A stretch of DNA of 26,066 bases from Actinomycetota bacterium (GTDB taxonomy: Bacteria; Actinomycetota; Actinomycetes; Nanopelagicales; Nanopelagicaceae), in the NCBI GenBank assembly GCA_002737595.1, contig NSHZ01000011.1, positions 1 through 26,066 on the forward strand, given 5' to 3'. The position numbers were made by a program, and so were the translations under genes. Every line of letters begins with the position of its first letter. Within the stretch, counting starts at the first letter, position 1. The notes beneath the pieces are model-generated. The model worked only from the letters and a program-made list of their open reading frames with translations. It did not search any database and was not told the DNA's origin. This document shows, piece by piece, positions 1 to 8,935 of the stretch.

Positions 1-1137
1 CTTGGAAAGCATCGCGCAGATCTCGCTCATAGGTCGGTTGAGATCCACATGCACCACCGAGTCACCAAGTTTTTCAGTGCTGGGCTCGGGTAGGAAGCGA
101 GCTGGATCGCGCTCCAATACTTCGATGAAAGCGCCTTCGGGAGTGATCTTCGCGCGCGCTTGGCGATCGGCAGAGCACGAAACTGCAATGGCGACCGGGA
201 GCGAGGCGCCATGTCGGGGGAGGCGAATCACGCGTACATCGTGGCAAAAGTACTTGCCGCCGAATTGGGCGCCAATGCCAAAGCCTTGAGTGAGTTTGAG
301 GACTTCGGCTTCCATCTCGATGTCGCGGAACCCGTGTCCCGTCTTGGCATCTCCTTGAAGAGGCAAAGTGTCGAGATATTTAGTGCTTGCTAACTTCGCG
401 GTTTTCAGTGTGTGTTCAGCGCTGGTTCCACCGATAACAATTGACAGGTGATAAGGAGGGCAGGCAGCGGTGCCTAATGAGCGAAGTTTCTCGTCAAGAA
501 ATCGAAGTAACCCAGCCGGATTAAGAATGGCTTTCGTCTCTTGGTAAAGAAATGACTTGTTTGCGCTACCTCCGCCTTTGGCGATGTAGAGAAAGGAGTA
601 CTCATTTTCGTGACCACTTTTGGTGTCAGCATAAATTTCGATCTGAGCTGGAAGATTGTTTCCGGTATTGCGCTCTTCCCACATGTTTATAGGAGCCAAT
701 TGTGAATAGCGAAGATTAAGGCGGGTGAAAGCGTCGTAGACGCCGCGCGAAATTGCCTCTTCGTCATTTCCTTGAGTAAGTACTTGCTGCCCACGCTTGC
801 CCATCACAAGGGCGGTTCCGGTGTCTTGGCACATAGGTAGCACGCCGCCAGCTGAGATGTTTGCGTTCTTCAATAAATCGATTGCTACGAAGCGATCATT
901 AGCTGACGCTTCGGGATCATCAACAATTCTGCGGAGTTGCTCAAGGTGGGCAGTGCGAAGGTAGTGCGAAATATCGTGAATAGCTGTTTCCGTAAGAGTA
1001 GTGAGCGTAGATGGCTCCACCATAAGAAAGGTGCGATCGCCAAGTTTTTCCACTCGAATTCCATCAGTGGTGACAAGGCGATATTCAGTGCTGTCGGCCG
1101 CGGTGGGCAGCAGGTCGGAGTAGGAGAATTCAGGCAT
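1..1137 (-). CDS. fumA: Class I (iron-sulfur) fumarate hydratase, C-terminus cut by window edge
   Basis: Interconverts fumarate and malate in the TCA cycle; cytosolic. I translated the minus strand from the ATG at 1137-1135: the frame stays open for 379 codons to base 1, so the last part of the protein (the family is usually about 550 residues) lies outside the window. The sequence fits the FumA/FumB type, with N-terminal Fe-S domain motifs [19 protein letters not shown] and [13 protein letters not shown]. Three cysteines at residues 103, 226 and 321 stand where this family binds its [4Fe-4S] cluster. The gene begins 10 bases after the glpX stop and is probably co-transcribed with it. No Shine-Dalgarno stands out in the short gap. 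The product is clear from sequence; which paralogue name applies is not. Confidence 0.93.
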   Translation of the reverse strand, partial: MPEFSYSDLLPTAADSTEYRLVTTDGIRVEKLGDRTFLMVEPSTLTTLTETAIHDISHYLRTAHLEQLRRIVDDPEASANDRFVAIDLLKNANISAGGVLPMCQDTGTALVMGKRGQQVLTQGNDEEAISRGVYDAFTRLNLRYSQLAPINMWEERNTGNNLPAQIEIYADTKSGHENEYSFLYIAKGGGSANKSFLYQETKAILNPAGLLRFLDEKLRSLGTAACPPYHLSIVIGGTSAEHTLKTAKLASTKYLDTLPLQGDAKTGHGFRDIEMEAEVLKLTQGFGIGAQFGGKYFCHDVRVIRLPRHGASLPVAIAVSCSADRQARAKITPEGAFIEVLERDPARFLPEPSTEKLGDSVVHVDLNRPMSEICAMLSK

Positions 1138-1147
1138 GGATAAGAGC

Positions 1148-2098
1148 CTACGCCTCTAGGGGATGCTCGCTCTGGATAAGTCGAACAGTGTGAGATTTTC
1201 CTCGCATCACCAGAGAGTGTGAGGTCATCCCTCGCGGACCGAATCGAACTCCGCGCAGGAGCTCCCCGTCCGTGATTCCGGTGGCGGCAAAGAAGACGTC
1301 GTCGCCGGTGACTAAGTCGTTGGTGGAGAGCACCCTTGAGAGGTCGTGTCCGGCGGCAATGGCCTTTTCCCGTTCGGCATCATCGCGTGGCATGAGACGG
1401 CCTTGGATAACCCCGCCAAGGCACTTCATGGCACACGCAGCAATGATGCCCTCTGGAGTACCGCCGATGCCCATCAAGAGATCGATACCGGTATTTTCGC
1501 GCGCCGCCTCCACTGCGCTGGCAACATCGCCATCTGTAATAAATTTAATGCGCGCACCAGCTTCGCGAATTTCTCTCGCAAGTTTTTCATGGCGTGGTCT
1601 ATCAAGAATAACTACGGTTATTTCAGAAGGAGAGAGCCGCTTGGCTTTTGCAACACGGCGAATGTTCTCTCCCACTGGTGCAGTGATGTCAACAACATCT
1701 GCTGCTTCTGGGCCGGTTACAAGTTTCTCCATATAGAAAACGGCGGAAGGGTCATACATAGCGCCGCGCTCTGCTACTGCAATCACAGAGATGGCGTTAT
1801 TCATTCCTTTTGCAGTAAGGGTTGTTCCATCGATGGGGTCGACCGCAACATCGCACGCTGGACCAACGCCATCGCCCACACGTTCGCCGTTGTAGAGCAT
1901 GGGCGCTTCATCCTTCTCGCCCTCACCGATGACGACGATGCCATCCATGGATACTGAACTGATTAACCGGCGCATCGCATCGACTGCCGCGCCGTCGGCG
2001 GTGTTCTTATCTCCTCGTCCTACCCAGCGGGCGGCGGCGATAGCCGCTGATTCCGTGACGCGAACGAGTTCGAAGGCAAGATTTCGAGAATTCCCCAT
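1148..2098 (-). CDS. glpX: Fructose-1,6-bisphosphatase class II
   Basis: Hydrolyses fructose 1,6-bisphosphate to fructose 6-phosphate in gluconeogenesis. GlpX is the usual FBPase of actinobacteria. The 316-residue protein has the family's metal and substrate motifs: [14 protein letters not shown] (about residues 59-72), DPIDGTT (about 87-93), [10 protein letters not shown] and [20 protein letters not shown]. Length and N-terminus ([26 protein letters not shown]) match mycobacterial GlpX without its N-terminal extension. The ATG start is preceded by AGGAGGG at 2117-2111, about 12 bases away, which is long for a Shine-Dalgarno. AATGAT also sits exactly six bases upstream, so a leaderless transcript is possible. 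It is the first gene of a glpX-fumarase unit and is divergent from the HTH-TOBE gene. Confidence 0.96.
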   Translation of the reverse strand: MGNSRNLAFELVRVTESAAIAAARWVGRGDKNTADGAAVDAMRRLISSVSMDGIVVIGEGEKDEAPMLYNGERVGDGVGPACDVAVDPIDGTTLTAKGMNNAISVIAVAERGAMYDPSAVFYMEKLVTGPEAADVVDITAPVGENIRRVAKAKRLSPSEITVVILDRPRHEKLAREIREAGARIKFITDGDVASAVEAARENTGIDLLMGIGGTPEGIIAACAMKCLGGVIQGRLMPRDDAEREKAIAAGHDLSRVLSTNDLVTGDDVFFAATGITDGELLRGVRFGPRGMTSHSLVMRGKSHTVRLIQSEHPLEA

Positions 2099-2160
2099 GG
2101 CTACATCATTCCCTCCTGGGCGCGGTGCGGCAACGAGGTGACAAGCCGCTAATGCGGCTC

Positions 2161-2166
2161 TATTCT
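2161..2166 (+). promoter_or_regulatory. -10 element of a probably leaderless HTH-TOBE transcript
   Basis: TATTCT ends seven bases before the ATG at 2174, which puts the expected transcription start at or next to the start codon. There is no Shine-Dalgarno in front of the ATG. Inferred from sequence only. Confidence 0.5.
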
Positions 2167-2173
2167 GCTAGAT

Positions 2174-2560
2174 ATGACGCAATATCGGATAAGTGAGGGG
2201 GCAGCGCTCCTAGGGGTCTCAGATGACACCGTACGGCGCTGGATAGATACCGGGCGCCTTGCAGCTCAGAAAGATCAAGGAGGCCGGATGACGGTCTCTG
2301 GAGTCGATTTGGCCGCCATTGCGCGCGGTGAAGGGCCAGATGAGATTGGCAGAAATAAGAGCAGCGCCCGAAATCGTTTCGTGGGGCTGGTCACTCGAGT
2401 GGAGAGAGAGGGCCTGGTAGGCATCGTTGAGATCCAGGCTGGTCCACATCGCATCATCAGCATGGTCACCGCCGATGCCATCACGGATTTGGGACTCACC
2501 CCCGGTGCGCGCGCCGTTGCGTCCATAAAGTCGACCAATGTTGTTATCGAAACGGCGTAA
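2174..2560 (+). CDS. HTH (MerR/excisionase-like) regulator with C-terminal TOBE/Mop domain
   Basis: Likely a molybdate-responsive DNA-binding protein of 128 residues. Residues 1-50 form a MerR/excisionase-type helix-turn-helix (YRISEGAALLGVSDDTVRRWIDTGRL). Residues 66-128 form one TOBE/Mop molybdate-binding repeat (RFVGLVTRVEREGLVGIVEIQ...[24 protein letters not shown]). Proteins of this build usually stand at the head of actinobacterial mod operons and are thought to sense molybdate or tungstate. Here the next gene is modB, whose ATG overlaps the last 23 bases, so the two are translationally coupled. The gene is divergent from glpX. Domain assignment is firm; the ligand and target sites are inferred. 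Confidence 0.88.
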   Translation: MTQYRISEGAALLGVSDDTVRRWIDTGRLAAQKDQGGRMTVSGVDLAAIARGEGPDEIGRNKSSARNRFVGLVTRVEREGLVGIVEIQAGPHRIISMVTADAITDLGLTPGARAVASIKSTNVVIETA

Positions 2561-3335
2561 GTCGGTATCGACCTCGCTTGTTAAGGTCCTTGCGGTCGTG
2601 GCACTGCTCTTTGTTGGTTTGCCTTTTATCGCGCTGCTCTCTCGTATTGAATGGCAAAACTTTTTTGCTCATGTCTTCACGAGCGAAAACTGGAGCGCCA
2701 TTCAACTCACTCTCCTGACTTCAATTCTTTCGTTAGTCATCTCACTCATTGTGGGACTGCCGCTGGCATTCTTAATGGCAACGAGCAATAAGTGGGGAAA
2801 GCTTCGTCCTATCCTGGCAATTCCACTAGTGCTGCCGCCGGTGGTCGGAGGAGTACTTTTGTTGGTGGCCTGGGGTCGCCGAGGGTTATTTGGCGGTGCG
2901 CTCTTTAATTTCTTTGGCTTCTCTATTCCGTTCACCTTAGTTGCGGTTATCTTTGCGCAACTCTTTGTCGCGCTTCCCGTCGTGGTCATCATGGCCGAAG
3001 GTGCGTTCCTGGAAGTGCCGCGTGATTTGATTGATGCGGCCAGGGCCGATGGGGCGAGTGAAGGCGTGCTCTTTTTGCGTATTGCTATTCCTTCAGCAGC
3101 ATCAGGCATTGCCGCTGCCGCGCTCCTTGCATTTTCACGTGCGCTCGGCGAATTTGGCGCCACTATTACTTTTGCAGGATCACTCCCAGGCCTTACGCGC
3201 ACGATGCCTACAGCTATCTATGCCGCGCTCGAAGCCGATCCGGCGAGTGCCCTCTCCTTAAGCCTGCTGCTTGTGCTCATGAGCGGGGTACTCATGATTC
3301 TGATGCGTCGCCGGCTCTTTGCCTGGGTTCGCTAG
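2538..3335 (+). CDS. modB: Molybdate ABC transporter permease ModB
   Basis: Membrane permease of an ABC importer for molybdate or a related oxyanion, 265 residues, a normal length for ModB. Several hydrophobic spans are visible, for instance around residues 15-33, 52-80, 91-110, 127-150, 183-200 and 236-256. The cytoplasmic EAA loop that contacts the ATPase is present as [23 protein letters not shown]. The later segment [28 protein letters not shown] is typical of ModB/CysT-type permeases. The start overlaps the HTH-TOBE gene by 23 bases. The binding protein ModA and the ATPase ModC, normally in the same operon, are missing: the next gene is ispH. A related substrate such as tungstate or sulfate cannot be excluded, but the TOBE partner favours molybdate. 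Confidence 0.9.
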   Translation: MLLSKRRKSVSTSLVKVLAVVALLFVGLPFIALLSRIEWQNFFAHVFTSENWSAIQLTLLTSILSLVISLIVGLPLAFLMATSNKWGKLRPILAIPLVLPPVVGGVLLLVAWGRRGLFGGALFNFFGFSIPFTLVAVIFAQLFVALPVVVIMAEGAFLEVPRDLIDAARADGASEGVLFLRIAIPSAASGIAAAALLAFSRALGEFGATITFAGSLPGLTRTMPTAIYAALEADPASALSLSLLLVLMSGVLMILMRRRLFAWVR

Positions 3336-3351
3336 AGCCGTGAGAGGGCCG

Positions 3352-3357
3352 TACTCT
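3352..3357 (+). promoter_or_regulatory. -10 element of probably leaderless ispH mRNA
   Basis: TACTCT is followed by exactly six bases and then the ispH ATG at 3364. It lies in the 28-base gap after the modB stop. No Shine-Dalgarno is present, so transcription probably starts on the ATG itself. Confidence 0.6.
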
Positions 3358-3363
3358 GTGACA

Positions 3364-4320
3364 ATGAGCAAAAAGATATTGCTGGCCGCCCCACGTGGGT
3401 ACTGCGCAGGGGTCGATCGCGCGGTTCAGTCAGTTGAGAAGGCTCTAGAGGTGCATGGCGCTCCCGTTTATGTACGCAAACAAATAGTTCATAACAAGCA
3501 TGTGGTTGAAACTCTGGAGCGTCGCGGAGCAATCTTTGTAGAAGAGACCGACGAAGTTCCAGAAGGTTCCATCGTGGTTTTTTCTGCCCACGGAGTTGCG
3601 CCAATCGTCCACGAAGAAGCGAAGCTGCGTTCTCTCAAAACGATTGATGCTACCTGTCCACTCGTTACAAAAGTGCACCACGAGGCGCGTCGGTTTGCGG
3701 CAGATGATTTCGATATTCTGCTTGTAGGCCATGAAGGCCATGAAGAAGTAGTAGGAACTGCCGGAGAAGCACCGGAGAATGTAATCCTGGTTGATGGCGT
3801 TGATGGCGTTGCTGATATCCAAGTTCGTGACGAGAGCAAGGTGGCTTGGCTTTCTCAAACAACACTAAGTGTTGATGAAACTCTTATTACTGTAGCCGCC
3901 TTGCGCAAGCGATTTCCATTGCTCGTTGATCCACCAAGTGATGACATTTGCTACGCAACTCAAAACCGCCAGGTTGCAATTAAGGAAATCGCAGGGAAGT
4001 GCGAACTAGTCATCGTGGTGGGTTCTAAGAATTCATCAAATTCAGTGCGCTTGGTTGAAGTGGCCTTAGAGTCAGGGACAAATGCTGCATATCTTGTTGA
4101 TTATGCAGCCGAGGTCGATCCGGCGTGGCTTGTAGGGGTCACAACCATTGGAATCACTTCAGGAGCATCAGTGCCAGAAATATTGGTGACAGACCTGCTT
4201 GATTTATTGAAGGAGCACGATTTCAAAGATGTTGAAGTGGTAACTACAGCAGAAGAAACTCTGCTCTTTTCACTGCCTGCAGAACTTCGCAAGGACCTTC
4301 GGGCCGCAGGAAAGTTGTAA
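3364..4320 (+). CDS. ispH: 4-hydroxy-3-methylbut-2-enyl diphosphate reductase IspH
   Basis: Last step of the MEP isoprenoid pathway: reduces HMBPP to isopentenyl and dimethylallyl diphosphate with an iron-sulfur cluster. The ATG at 3364 gives 318 residues starting [20 protein letters not shown], the normal N-terminus. A TTG farther upstream at 3319 would overlap modB and add 15 unlike residues, so I reject it. The three cluster cysteines are visible at residues 14 (GYCAGV), 98 (DATCPLV) and 196 (DDICYATQ). Substrate-binding motifs SAHGVAP, GHEGHEE, SQTTLS and SKNSSNS are also present. ispH probably has its own promoter (TACTCT at 3352) and continues into the DUF554 gene three bases downstream. 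Electrons may come from ferredoxin; an fdxA gene lies elsewhere in the window. Confidence 0.97.
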   Translation: MSKKILLAAPRGYCAGVDRAVQSVEKALEVHGAPVYVRKQIVHNKHVVETLERRGAIFVEETDEVPEGSIVVFSAHGVAPIVHEEAKLRSLKTIDATCPLVTKVHHEARRFAADDFDILLVGHEGHEEVVGTAGEAPENVILVDGVDGVADIQVRDESKVAWLSQTTLSVDETLITVAALRKRFPLLVDPPSDDICYATQNRQVAIKEIAGKCELVIVVGSKNSSNSVRLVEVALESGTNAAYLVDYAAEVDPAWLVGVTTIGITSGASVPEILVTDLLDLLKEHDFKDVEVVTTAEETLLFSLPAELRKDLRAAGKL

Positions 4321-4323
4321 TTC

Positions 4324-5052
4324 ATGTTCCGTGGTATGGGTACGGTCATCAATATCGTCACGATCCTTTTGGGGACCGCGGTAGGAGTGAGTTTGGGTTC
4401 GCGTTTGCCGGAGCGCACCCGAAATGTCATCACGGACGTACTTGGGCTCGTGACCGCAGTGGTTGCTATCAGTGCAGGTTCAGCGGTGGCTTCTCCTGCG
4501 TTAAAGAAGGCGGTAGGAAGCGGCGCACTGCTGATTGTGCTTGGTGCATTATTGATCGGCGGCATTATCGGTTCTCTGCTTCGCTTGGAAGATCGCCTCA
4601 ACAACATTGGCGAAACCTTGAAGAGTAAGTTTGGAAATCAGGAGAATGGGAATTTTGTTGAAGGTTTCGTAACTGCGTCACTGATCTTTGTAGTGGGTCC
4701 GCTGGCGATTCTCGCAAGTGTGAGTGATGGTCTAGGTAATGGCATCGACCAACTTCTCCTCAAGAGCACACTTGACTTTTTTGCCTCCATGGCATTTGCG
4801 GCTTCACTTGGTTGGGGGGTGGCTGCTTCAGCAATTGTTGTCGGCCTCTACCAAGGCGCTTGGACACTCCTTGGATGGTTGCTTGGAAATGTGATGAGTG
4901 ATTTTGCAATTGCAGCTATGACAGCTACAGGTGGGTTAATGCTTGCTGGAATTTCTCTTCGCCTTCTCAAGATTCGACACATTCCGATTGGGGATTTGTT
5001 GCCAGCCCTTGCTATCGCACCACTGCTCGCCTTACTCGTTTCAAAGTTTTAG
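4324..5052 (+). CDS. DUF554 family membrane protein
   Basis: A polytopic membrane protein of 242 residues, recognised as DUF554 (YdfK-like) from its N-terminus GTVINIVTILLGTAVGVSLG, the central EGFVTASLIFVVGPLAILASVSDGL and DFFASMAFAASLGWGV. Six to seven hydrophobic segments can be counted. The family's function is not established; transport is often suggested. The ATG at 4324 starts three bases after the ispH stop. A second ATG at 4336 (MGTVINIV) fits the usual family N-terminus better and may be the true start; neither has a clear Shine-Dalgarno. It is co-directional with ispH and probably in the same transcript. Its stop directly abuts the stop of the convergent next gene, with no base between. 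Confidence 0.85.
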   Translation: MFRGMGTVINIVTILLGTAVGVSLGSRLPERTRNVITDVLGLVTAVVAISAGSAVASPALKKAVGSGALLIVLGALLIGGIIGSLLRLEDRLNNIGETLKSKFGNQENGNFVEGFVTASLIFVVGPLAILASVSDGLGNGIDQLLLKSTLDFFASMAFAASLGWGVAASAIVVGLYQGAWTLLGWLLGNVMSDFAIAAMTATGGLMLAGISLRLLKIRHIPIGDLLPALAIAPLLALLVSKF

Positions 5053-5469
5053 TTACTTGCGATAGACGCGGAACCAGGAAAAGGCGGCTCCGATTAAGAG
5101 GTAGGGCGCAAGTGAAGCAAGCGCAGAGAGAAGATCAATAGCTAAACGGCTGGGCGAAAGTGTCGATGGCCCGATAGGCAACCAGATGAGTAAAGAAATC
5201 AAGGTGGCAAGTGGTGGTGTGATGGCGGCCGCGCGCCTGGCATCACGCCTTGCAAGCCAAGAGCCACCACCGTTTACCAAGAGAATCGCTAGACCGCTGA
5301 AGAGACCCACATGATCACGAATCAGAATTTCGATTCCCATCAACAGAAAGAGCAGCGCTGAGGGTAAGGCAGCGATTCCTGGAGCAGTGAGTCCTCGGCC
5401 AAGAGTTGCGCGCTGGGCATCTGCCCGCGCCTTAAGCGAAGTGACCTGAGAGCCGAATTGTGAGGACAT
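5053..5469 (-). CDS. Small hypothetical membrane protein
   Basis: I do not recognise this protein. From the ATG at 5469 it has 138 residues: a polar N-terminal 30 residues rich in Arg, Ala and Gln, then four hydrophobic segments (about PSALLFLLMGIEILI, GLAILLVNGGGSWLA, LATLISLLIWLPIG and LLSALASLAPYLLIGAAFSWF), ending in a basic YRK tail. A TTG at 5517 would extend it by 16 residues. I prefer 5469 because CAAGAT stands exactly six bases before that ATG, close to the TANNNT-N6-start pattern seen at other genes here. Its stop codon touches the DUF554 stop. The divergent neighbour is ychF. Existence as a gene is likely; function is unknown. Confidence 0.7.
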   Translation of the reverse strand: MSSQFGSQVTSLKARADAQRATLGRGLTAPGIAALPSALLFLLMGIEILIRDHVGLFSGLAILLVNGGGSWLARRDARRAAAITPPLATLISLLIWLPIGPSTLSPSRLAIDLLSALASLAPYLLIGAAFSWFRVYRK

Positions 5470-5598
5470 ATAGGCATCTTGCCACGCGGAGGTGACATTC
5501 AAGCGAAGGAACTTCAAGGAAGAGCTCAGCCGATATTAAGCGTGCAGGGGAGGAGAGTGGTCAGCGCGAGGCCGGCGGGGCAATAGGATTTAACCCTT

Positions 5599-6678
5599 GT
5601 GAGCCTCTCTATTGGAATCGTCGGCCTGCCCAATGTGGGCAAATCCACCCTTTTTAACGCGCTGACGAAGAACAACGTGCTCGCGGCTAATTATCCTTTC
5701 GCCACCATTGAACCCAACGTCGGTGTGGTCGGCGTGCCAGATGGCCGGTTGGCAGAACTTGCAGGCATCTTTAAATCAGAGCGTCTCTTGCCGGCCGCTC
5801 TCTCGTTCGTCGACATTGCAGGCATTGTGAAGGGCGCCAGCGAAGGTGCTGGTCTGGGGAATAAGTTTCTCGCCAATATTCGCGAATCTGATGCCATCTG
5901 CCAGGTCATTCGGGTATTCACGGATCCGGATGTCGTACACGTTGATGGTCGTGTTGATCCACGCAGTGACATCGAGACGATTAACACAGAACTTGCCCTC
6001 GCCGATCTTCAAACTTTAGAGAAAGCGTTACCTCGCTTAGAGAAAGAGACTCGACTTTCAAAAGACCGCGGTGAAGTTCTCGAAGCTGCTAAGCAGGCAA
6101 ATGCACTTTTGGAGCAGGGAAAGACTCTTTTTGCTGCTGGAACTCCGCAGCTTCGTGAACTTGTGCGCGAATTGCACCTGCTCACTGCCAAACCATTTCT
6201 ATACGTATTCAATGTGGATGCAGCCGAACTTGCTGACTCAGCATTGCGCGCCGAACTTGCTGCGCTCGTGTCACCAGCTGAAGCGATCTTCTTAGATGCA
6301 AAGACTGAAGCTGAACTTGCTGAACTCGACGATGTAGACGCACTTGAATTGTTAGAGAGCATCGGACTTACCGAGCCAGGATTGGCAACCTTGGCACGCG
6401 CAGGTTTCAGTACTCTTGGTTTGCAGACTTACCTCACTGCTGGTCCCAAGGAAGCGCGCGCTTGGACGATTTCTAAAGGCGCGACCGCTCCTGAAGCAGC
6501 TGGCGTGATTCACACAGATTTCCAACGCGGTTTCATCAAAGCCGAAGTTGTCTCCTTCGCTGATCTGGTTGACGCTGGATCAATGGCAGAGGCAAAAGCG
6601 CGCGGCAAGGTGCGGATGGAAGGCAAGGAATATGTCATGGCGGATGGCGACGTAGTCGAATTTCGCTTCAACGTCTGA
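5599..6678 (+). CDS. ychF: Redox-regulated ATPase YchF (OLA1 family)
   Basis: Obg-family P-loop NTPase that prefers ATP and associates with ribosomes; linked to stress responses in other bacteria. At 359 residues it has the normal length. The P-loop GLPNVGKST lies at residues 8-16. [14 protein letters not shown] is the G2/switch region, [20 protein letters not shown] the G3 motif and its continuation, and NVDAAEL replaces the GTP-specific NKxD, as usual for this family. The C-terminal TGS domain includes [10 protein letters not shown] and ends [13 protein letters not shown]. The GTG at 5599 is chosen because the resulting [12 protein letters not shown] matches mycobacterial YchF. An AGGA lies about ten bases upstream. 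typA follows 17 bases downstream, so the two are probably one unit. Confidence 0.97.
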   Translation: MSLSIGIVGLPNVGKSTLFNALTKNNVLAANYPFATIEPNVGVVGVPDGRLAELAGIFKSERLLPAALSFVDIAGIVKGASEGAGLGNKFLANIRESDAICQVIRVFTDPDVVHVDGRVDPRSDIETINTELALADLQTLEKALPRLEKETRLSKDRGEVLEAAKQANALLEQGKTLFAAGTPQLRELVRELHLLTAKPFLYVFNVDAAELADSALRAELAALVSPAEAIFLDAKTEAELAELDDVDALELLESIGLTEPGLATLARAGFSTLGLQTYLTAGPKEARAWTISKGATAPEAAGVIHTDFQRGFIKAEVVSFADLVDAGSMAEAKARGKVRMEGKEYVMADGDVVEFRFNV

Positions 6679-6695
6679 CCCACACTAACCAAAGG

Positions 6696-8558
6696 ATGAC
6701 CGTGCAAAGCAGAGACGATTTAAGAAACGTAGCAATTATCGCCCACGTCGATCATGGCAAGACCACGCTCGTTGATGCAATGCTCTGGCAGTCCGGTGCT
6801 TTCGCTGCTTACAAGGAACAAGGCGAAGGTAAGGATCGCGTCATGGATTCTATGGATCTCGAGCGCGAAAAGGGCATCACTATTCTCGCGAAAAATACCG
6901 CGGTAAAGCGTGGCGACATGACCGTTAACATCATCGACACCCCAGGCCACGCCGACTTCGGTGGCGAAGTAGAGCGCGGACTTGAGATGGTGGATGGTGT
7001 GCTGCTCTTGGTGGATGCCTCTGAAGGCCCACTTCCACAAACCCGTTTCGTGCTGCGTAAAGCACTCTCCAAGAAACTTCCGGTCATCTTGGTTATCAAC
7101 AAAGTCGATCGTTCAGATGCTCGTATCGCCGAAGTTCTCAACGAAACATACGAACTCTTCCTCGATCTTGATGCAGACGAGAAGCAAATTGAATTCCCTA
7201 TTGTTTATGCATGTGCCAAAGCAGGTCGTGCCTCGCTCACCCAAACTGCTGATGGCGGTATGCCAGAAGAGACTGATCTCCAGGTACTCTTCGACGTCAT
7301 CAAAGAGACCATCCCAGCCCCCACATATACCGAGGGCGCACCACTTCAGGCGCACGTCACCAACCTTGATGCTTCTCCTTATCTCGGCCGTCTAGCGCTC
7401 TGTCGCGTACGCCAAGGCACTATTTCTAAGGGCCAAACAGTTGCCTGGATTCGCACTGATGGAAGCGTGGAAAAGGTCAAGATTTCTGAACTTTTGATCA
7501 CCGAAGGTTTGGAACGTGTGCCAGCTCTTTCAGCAGGTCCCGGCGACATCATCGCCGTTGCCGGCATTGAAGAGATCACCCTCGGAGAGACTCTCGCCGA
7601 CGCGGAGAATCCCATCGCACTTCCACTTATCACGGTGGATGAACCTTCAATTTCTATGACAATCGGTATCAATACTTCTCCGCTTGCGGGTCAGAGCGGT
7701 AAGAAAGTCACTGCTCGTTTGGTGAAGAACCGCCTTGATGCCGAGCTCGTAGGTAACGTTTCGCTTCGCGTGCTCAGCACTGAGCGCCCAGACACTTGGG
7801 AAGTGCAGGGGCGCGGTGAACTTCAGCTTGCGGTCCTCGTGGAATTAATGCGTCGCGAAGGTTTTGAACTGACTGTTGGCAAGCCACAGGTGGTTACCAA
7901 AATGGTCGATGGCAAGATGCATGAACCTATGGAACGACTCACTGTTGATATTCCGGAAGACTATCTTGGTGTTGTCACGCAATTGATGGCACTTCGTAAA
8001 GGGCGCATGGAACAGATGGTCAATCACGGAACTGGTTGGGTCCGCATGGATTACCGGGTACCAAGCCGTGGGCTCATTGGTTTCCGCACCGAGTTTCTTA
8101 CTGAAACTCGCGGAACAGGATTACTCCACCACGTATTCGATGGCTACGAAGCTTGGCACGGTGAATTGCGCACGCGCCCCACAGGTTCACTCGTTGCCGA
8201 TCGACGTGGTGCGGTAACTTCCTATGCGCTCTTCTCACTCCAAGAGCGCGGAATAATCTTCGTGCAACCAGGTACTGAAGTTTATGAGGGCATGATCGTC
8301 GGCGAAAATTCACGTGGCGAAGACATGGACGTCAATGCAGTTCGTGAAAAGAAACTCACAAATATTCGTTCTGCAACCGCAGATGAATTAGAACGTTTGA
8401 TTCCGCCTAGACTTCTCAACATGGAACAAGCGCTCGAATTCTGTCGCGAAGATGAATGTATCGAAGTGACACCGGCGACCGTGCGCATTCGCAAGTTAGT
8501 ACTGGATCAGAACGAGCGTGGACGCACCGCTTCTAGGGCAAAGAAATCGAATCTGTAG
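6696..8558 (+). CDS. typA: Ribosome-associated translational GTPase TypA/BipA
   Basis: Translation-factor-like GTPase involved in ribosome assembly and stress adaptation. The 620-residue protein shows G1 AHVDHGKTT, the [11 protein letters not shown] switch, G3 [11 protein letters not shown] and G4 NKVDR, then the elongation-factor domains and the BipA C-terminal region ([32 protein letters not shown]). The ATG at 6696 directly touches AAAGG at 6691-6695, which leaves no spacing for a Shine-Dalgarno. The GTG two codons later at 6702 has this AAAGG at six bases and may be the real start ([20 protein letters not shown]). It lies between ychF and a NUDIX gene whose likely start overlaps its last 13 bases. 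Confidence 0.97.
   Translation: MTVQSRDDLRNVAIIAHVDHGKTTLVDAMLWQSGAFAAYKEQGEGKDRVMDSMDLEREKGITILAKNTAVKRGDMTVNIIDTPGHADFGGEVERGLEMVDGVLLLVDASEGPLPQTRFVLRKALSKKLPVILVINKVDRSDARIAEVLNETYELFLDLDADEKQIEFPIVYACAKAGRASLTQTADGGMPEETDLQVLFDVIKETIPAPTYTEGAPLQAHVTNLDASPYLGRLALCRVRQGTISKGQTVAWIRTDGSVEKVKISELLITEGLERVPALSAGPGDIIAVAGIEEITLGETLADAENPIALPLITVDEPSISMTIGINTSPLAGQSGKKVTARLVKNRLDAELVGNVSLRVLSTERPDTWEVQGRGELQLAVLVELMRREGFELTVGKPQVVTKMVDGKMHEPMERLTVDIPEDYLGVVTQLMALRKGRMEQMVNHGTGWVRMDYRVPSRGLIGFRTEFLTETRGTGLLHHVFDGYEAWHGELRTRPTGSLVADRRGAVTSYALFSLQERGIIFVQPGTEVYEGMIVGENSRGEDMDVNAVREKKLTNIRSATADELERLIPPRLLNMEQALEFCREDECIEVTPATVRIRKLVLDQNERGRTASRAKKSNL
8535..8538 (+). promoter_or_regulatory. Shine-Dalgarno supporting an ATC start for the NUDIX gene
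   Basis: AGGG inside the end of typA lies seven bases before the ATC at 8546, good ribosome-binding spacing. It is the main argument for that unusual start besides the protein similarity upstream of the first TTG. Confidence 0.45.
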
Positions 8559-8935
8559 TTGCTGGTGTACTCCTTCGTGCGGGCCGAGAGGTTTTGCTAG
8601 CGCGAAGGAGCACTACGCATGCGGGCTTCTGGGAGTTTCCCGGTGGCTTAGTTGAGCCCAATGAATTGCCAGAACAAGCAATAATTCGAGAATTTCATGA
8701 AGAGTTCCTGGTAGACGTAAGAGTGCTTCGGAAAGTGGACTTCACTTATGCGCTTTCTATTGAGCGCGAATTGCACTTCTTCTTGCTTTCAGCAGAGCAT
8801 GATCCACAAGTGACGCACCATTCACACGATCAGATCGCATGGATCACAGAACAAAGCATTTTGCCAGGAGATGTGCTTCCGGCAGATCTGGCAGCACTAC
8901 CAGTTATTTGGCAGGCACTTGTAGATGTCGTCTAA
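8546..8935 (+). CDS. NUDIX hydrolase (MutT-like), probably starting at ATC
   Basis: Small NUDIX pyrophosphohydrolase of the kind that cleans oxidised nucleoside triphosphates; the substrate is not certain. The Nudix box is visible as [20 protein letters not shown] followed by FLV. It matches the consensus except that the glycine of EExGU is leucine. The first standard start in frame is TTG at 8594, but family-like sequence ([19 protein letters not shown]) begins well before it. Between the frame's opening at 8537 and that TTG there is no ATG, GTG or TTG. I place the start at ATC 8546, which has AGGG at 8535-8538 seven bases upstream and overlaps the typA end by 13 bases; this gives 129 residues. 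Starting at 8594 would remove the first beta strand. The 3' end overlaps the convergent peptidase by 32 bases. Confidence 0.8.
   Translation: MESVVAGVLLRAGREVLLARRSTTHAGFWEFPGGLVEPNELPEQAIIREFHEEFLVDVRVLRKVDFTYALSIERELHFFLLSAEHDPQVTHHSHDQIAWITEQSILPGDVLPADLAALPVIWQALVDVV

Noticed and set aside
1272..1957. Two long plus-strand open frames opposite glpX
   Set aside because: They are antisense to a fully conserved glpX, have no recognisable motif or ribosome site, and show the composition expected from a shadow frame.
2099..2117. Two-codon upstream ORF (ATG ATG TAG) before glpX with AGGAGGG in front
   Set aside because: The Shine-Dalgarno is only one base from this ATG, too close for initiation; it more likely serves glpX, if it serves anything.
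2702..3202. Minus-strand open frame of 166 codons opposite modB
   Set aside because: Ser/Pro/Thr/Lys-rich composition typical of the complement of a membrane protein gene; no start signal.
3787..3814. Short tandem GATGGCGTT repeat in ispH
   Set aside because: Only two or three copies coding for VDGVDGV in a variable surface loop; no sign of a mobile or regulatory repeat.
3445..3865. Several overlapping minus-strand open frames opposite ispH
   Set aside because: They lie wholly within a clear ispH gene with intact catalytic residues and have no independent support.
5547..5586. Possible nine-codon leader peptide (GTG at 5557) before ychF with a GGGGAGGAG stretch
   Set aside because: Spacing between the purine stretch and the GTG is too short, no regulatory codon run is seen, and no pairing structure is evident.
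8534..8560. Programmed -1 frameshift fusing typA to the NUDIX hydrolase
   Set aside because: No good slippery heptamer or following structure is visible, and TypA is complete at its own stop; an ATC start is simpler, though not proven.
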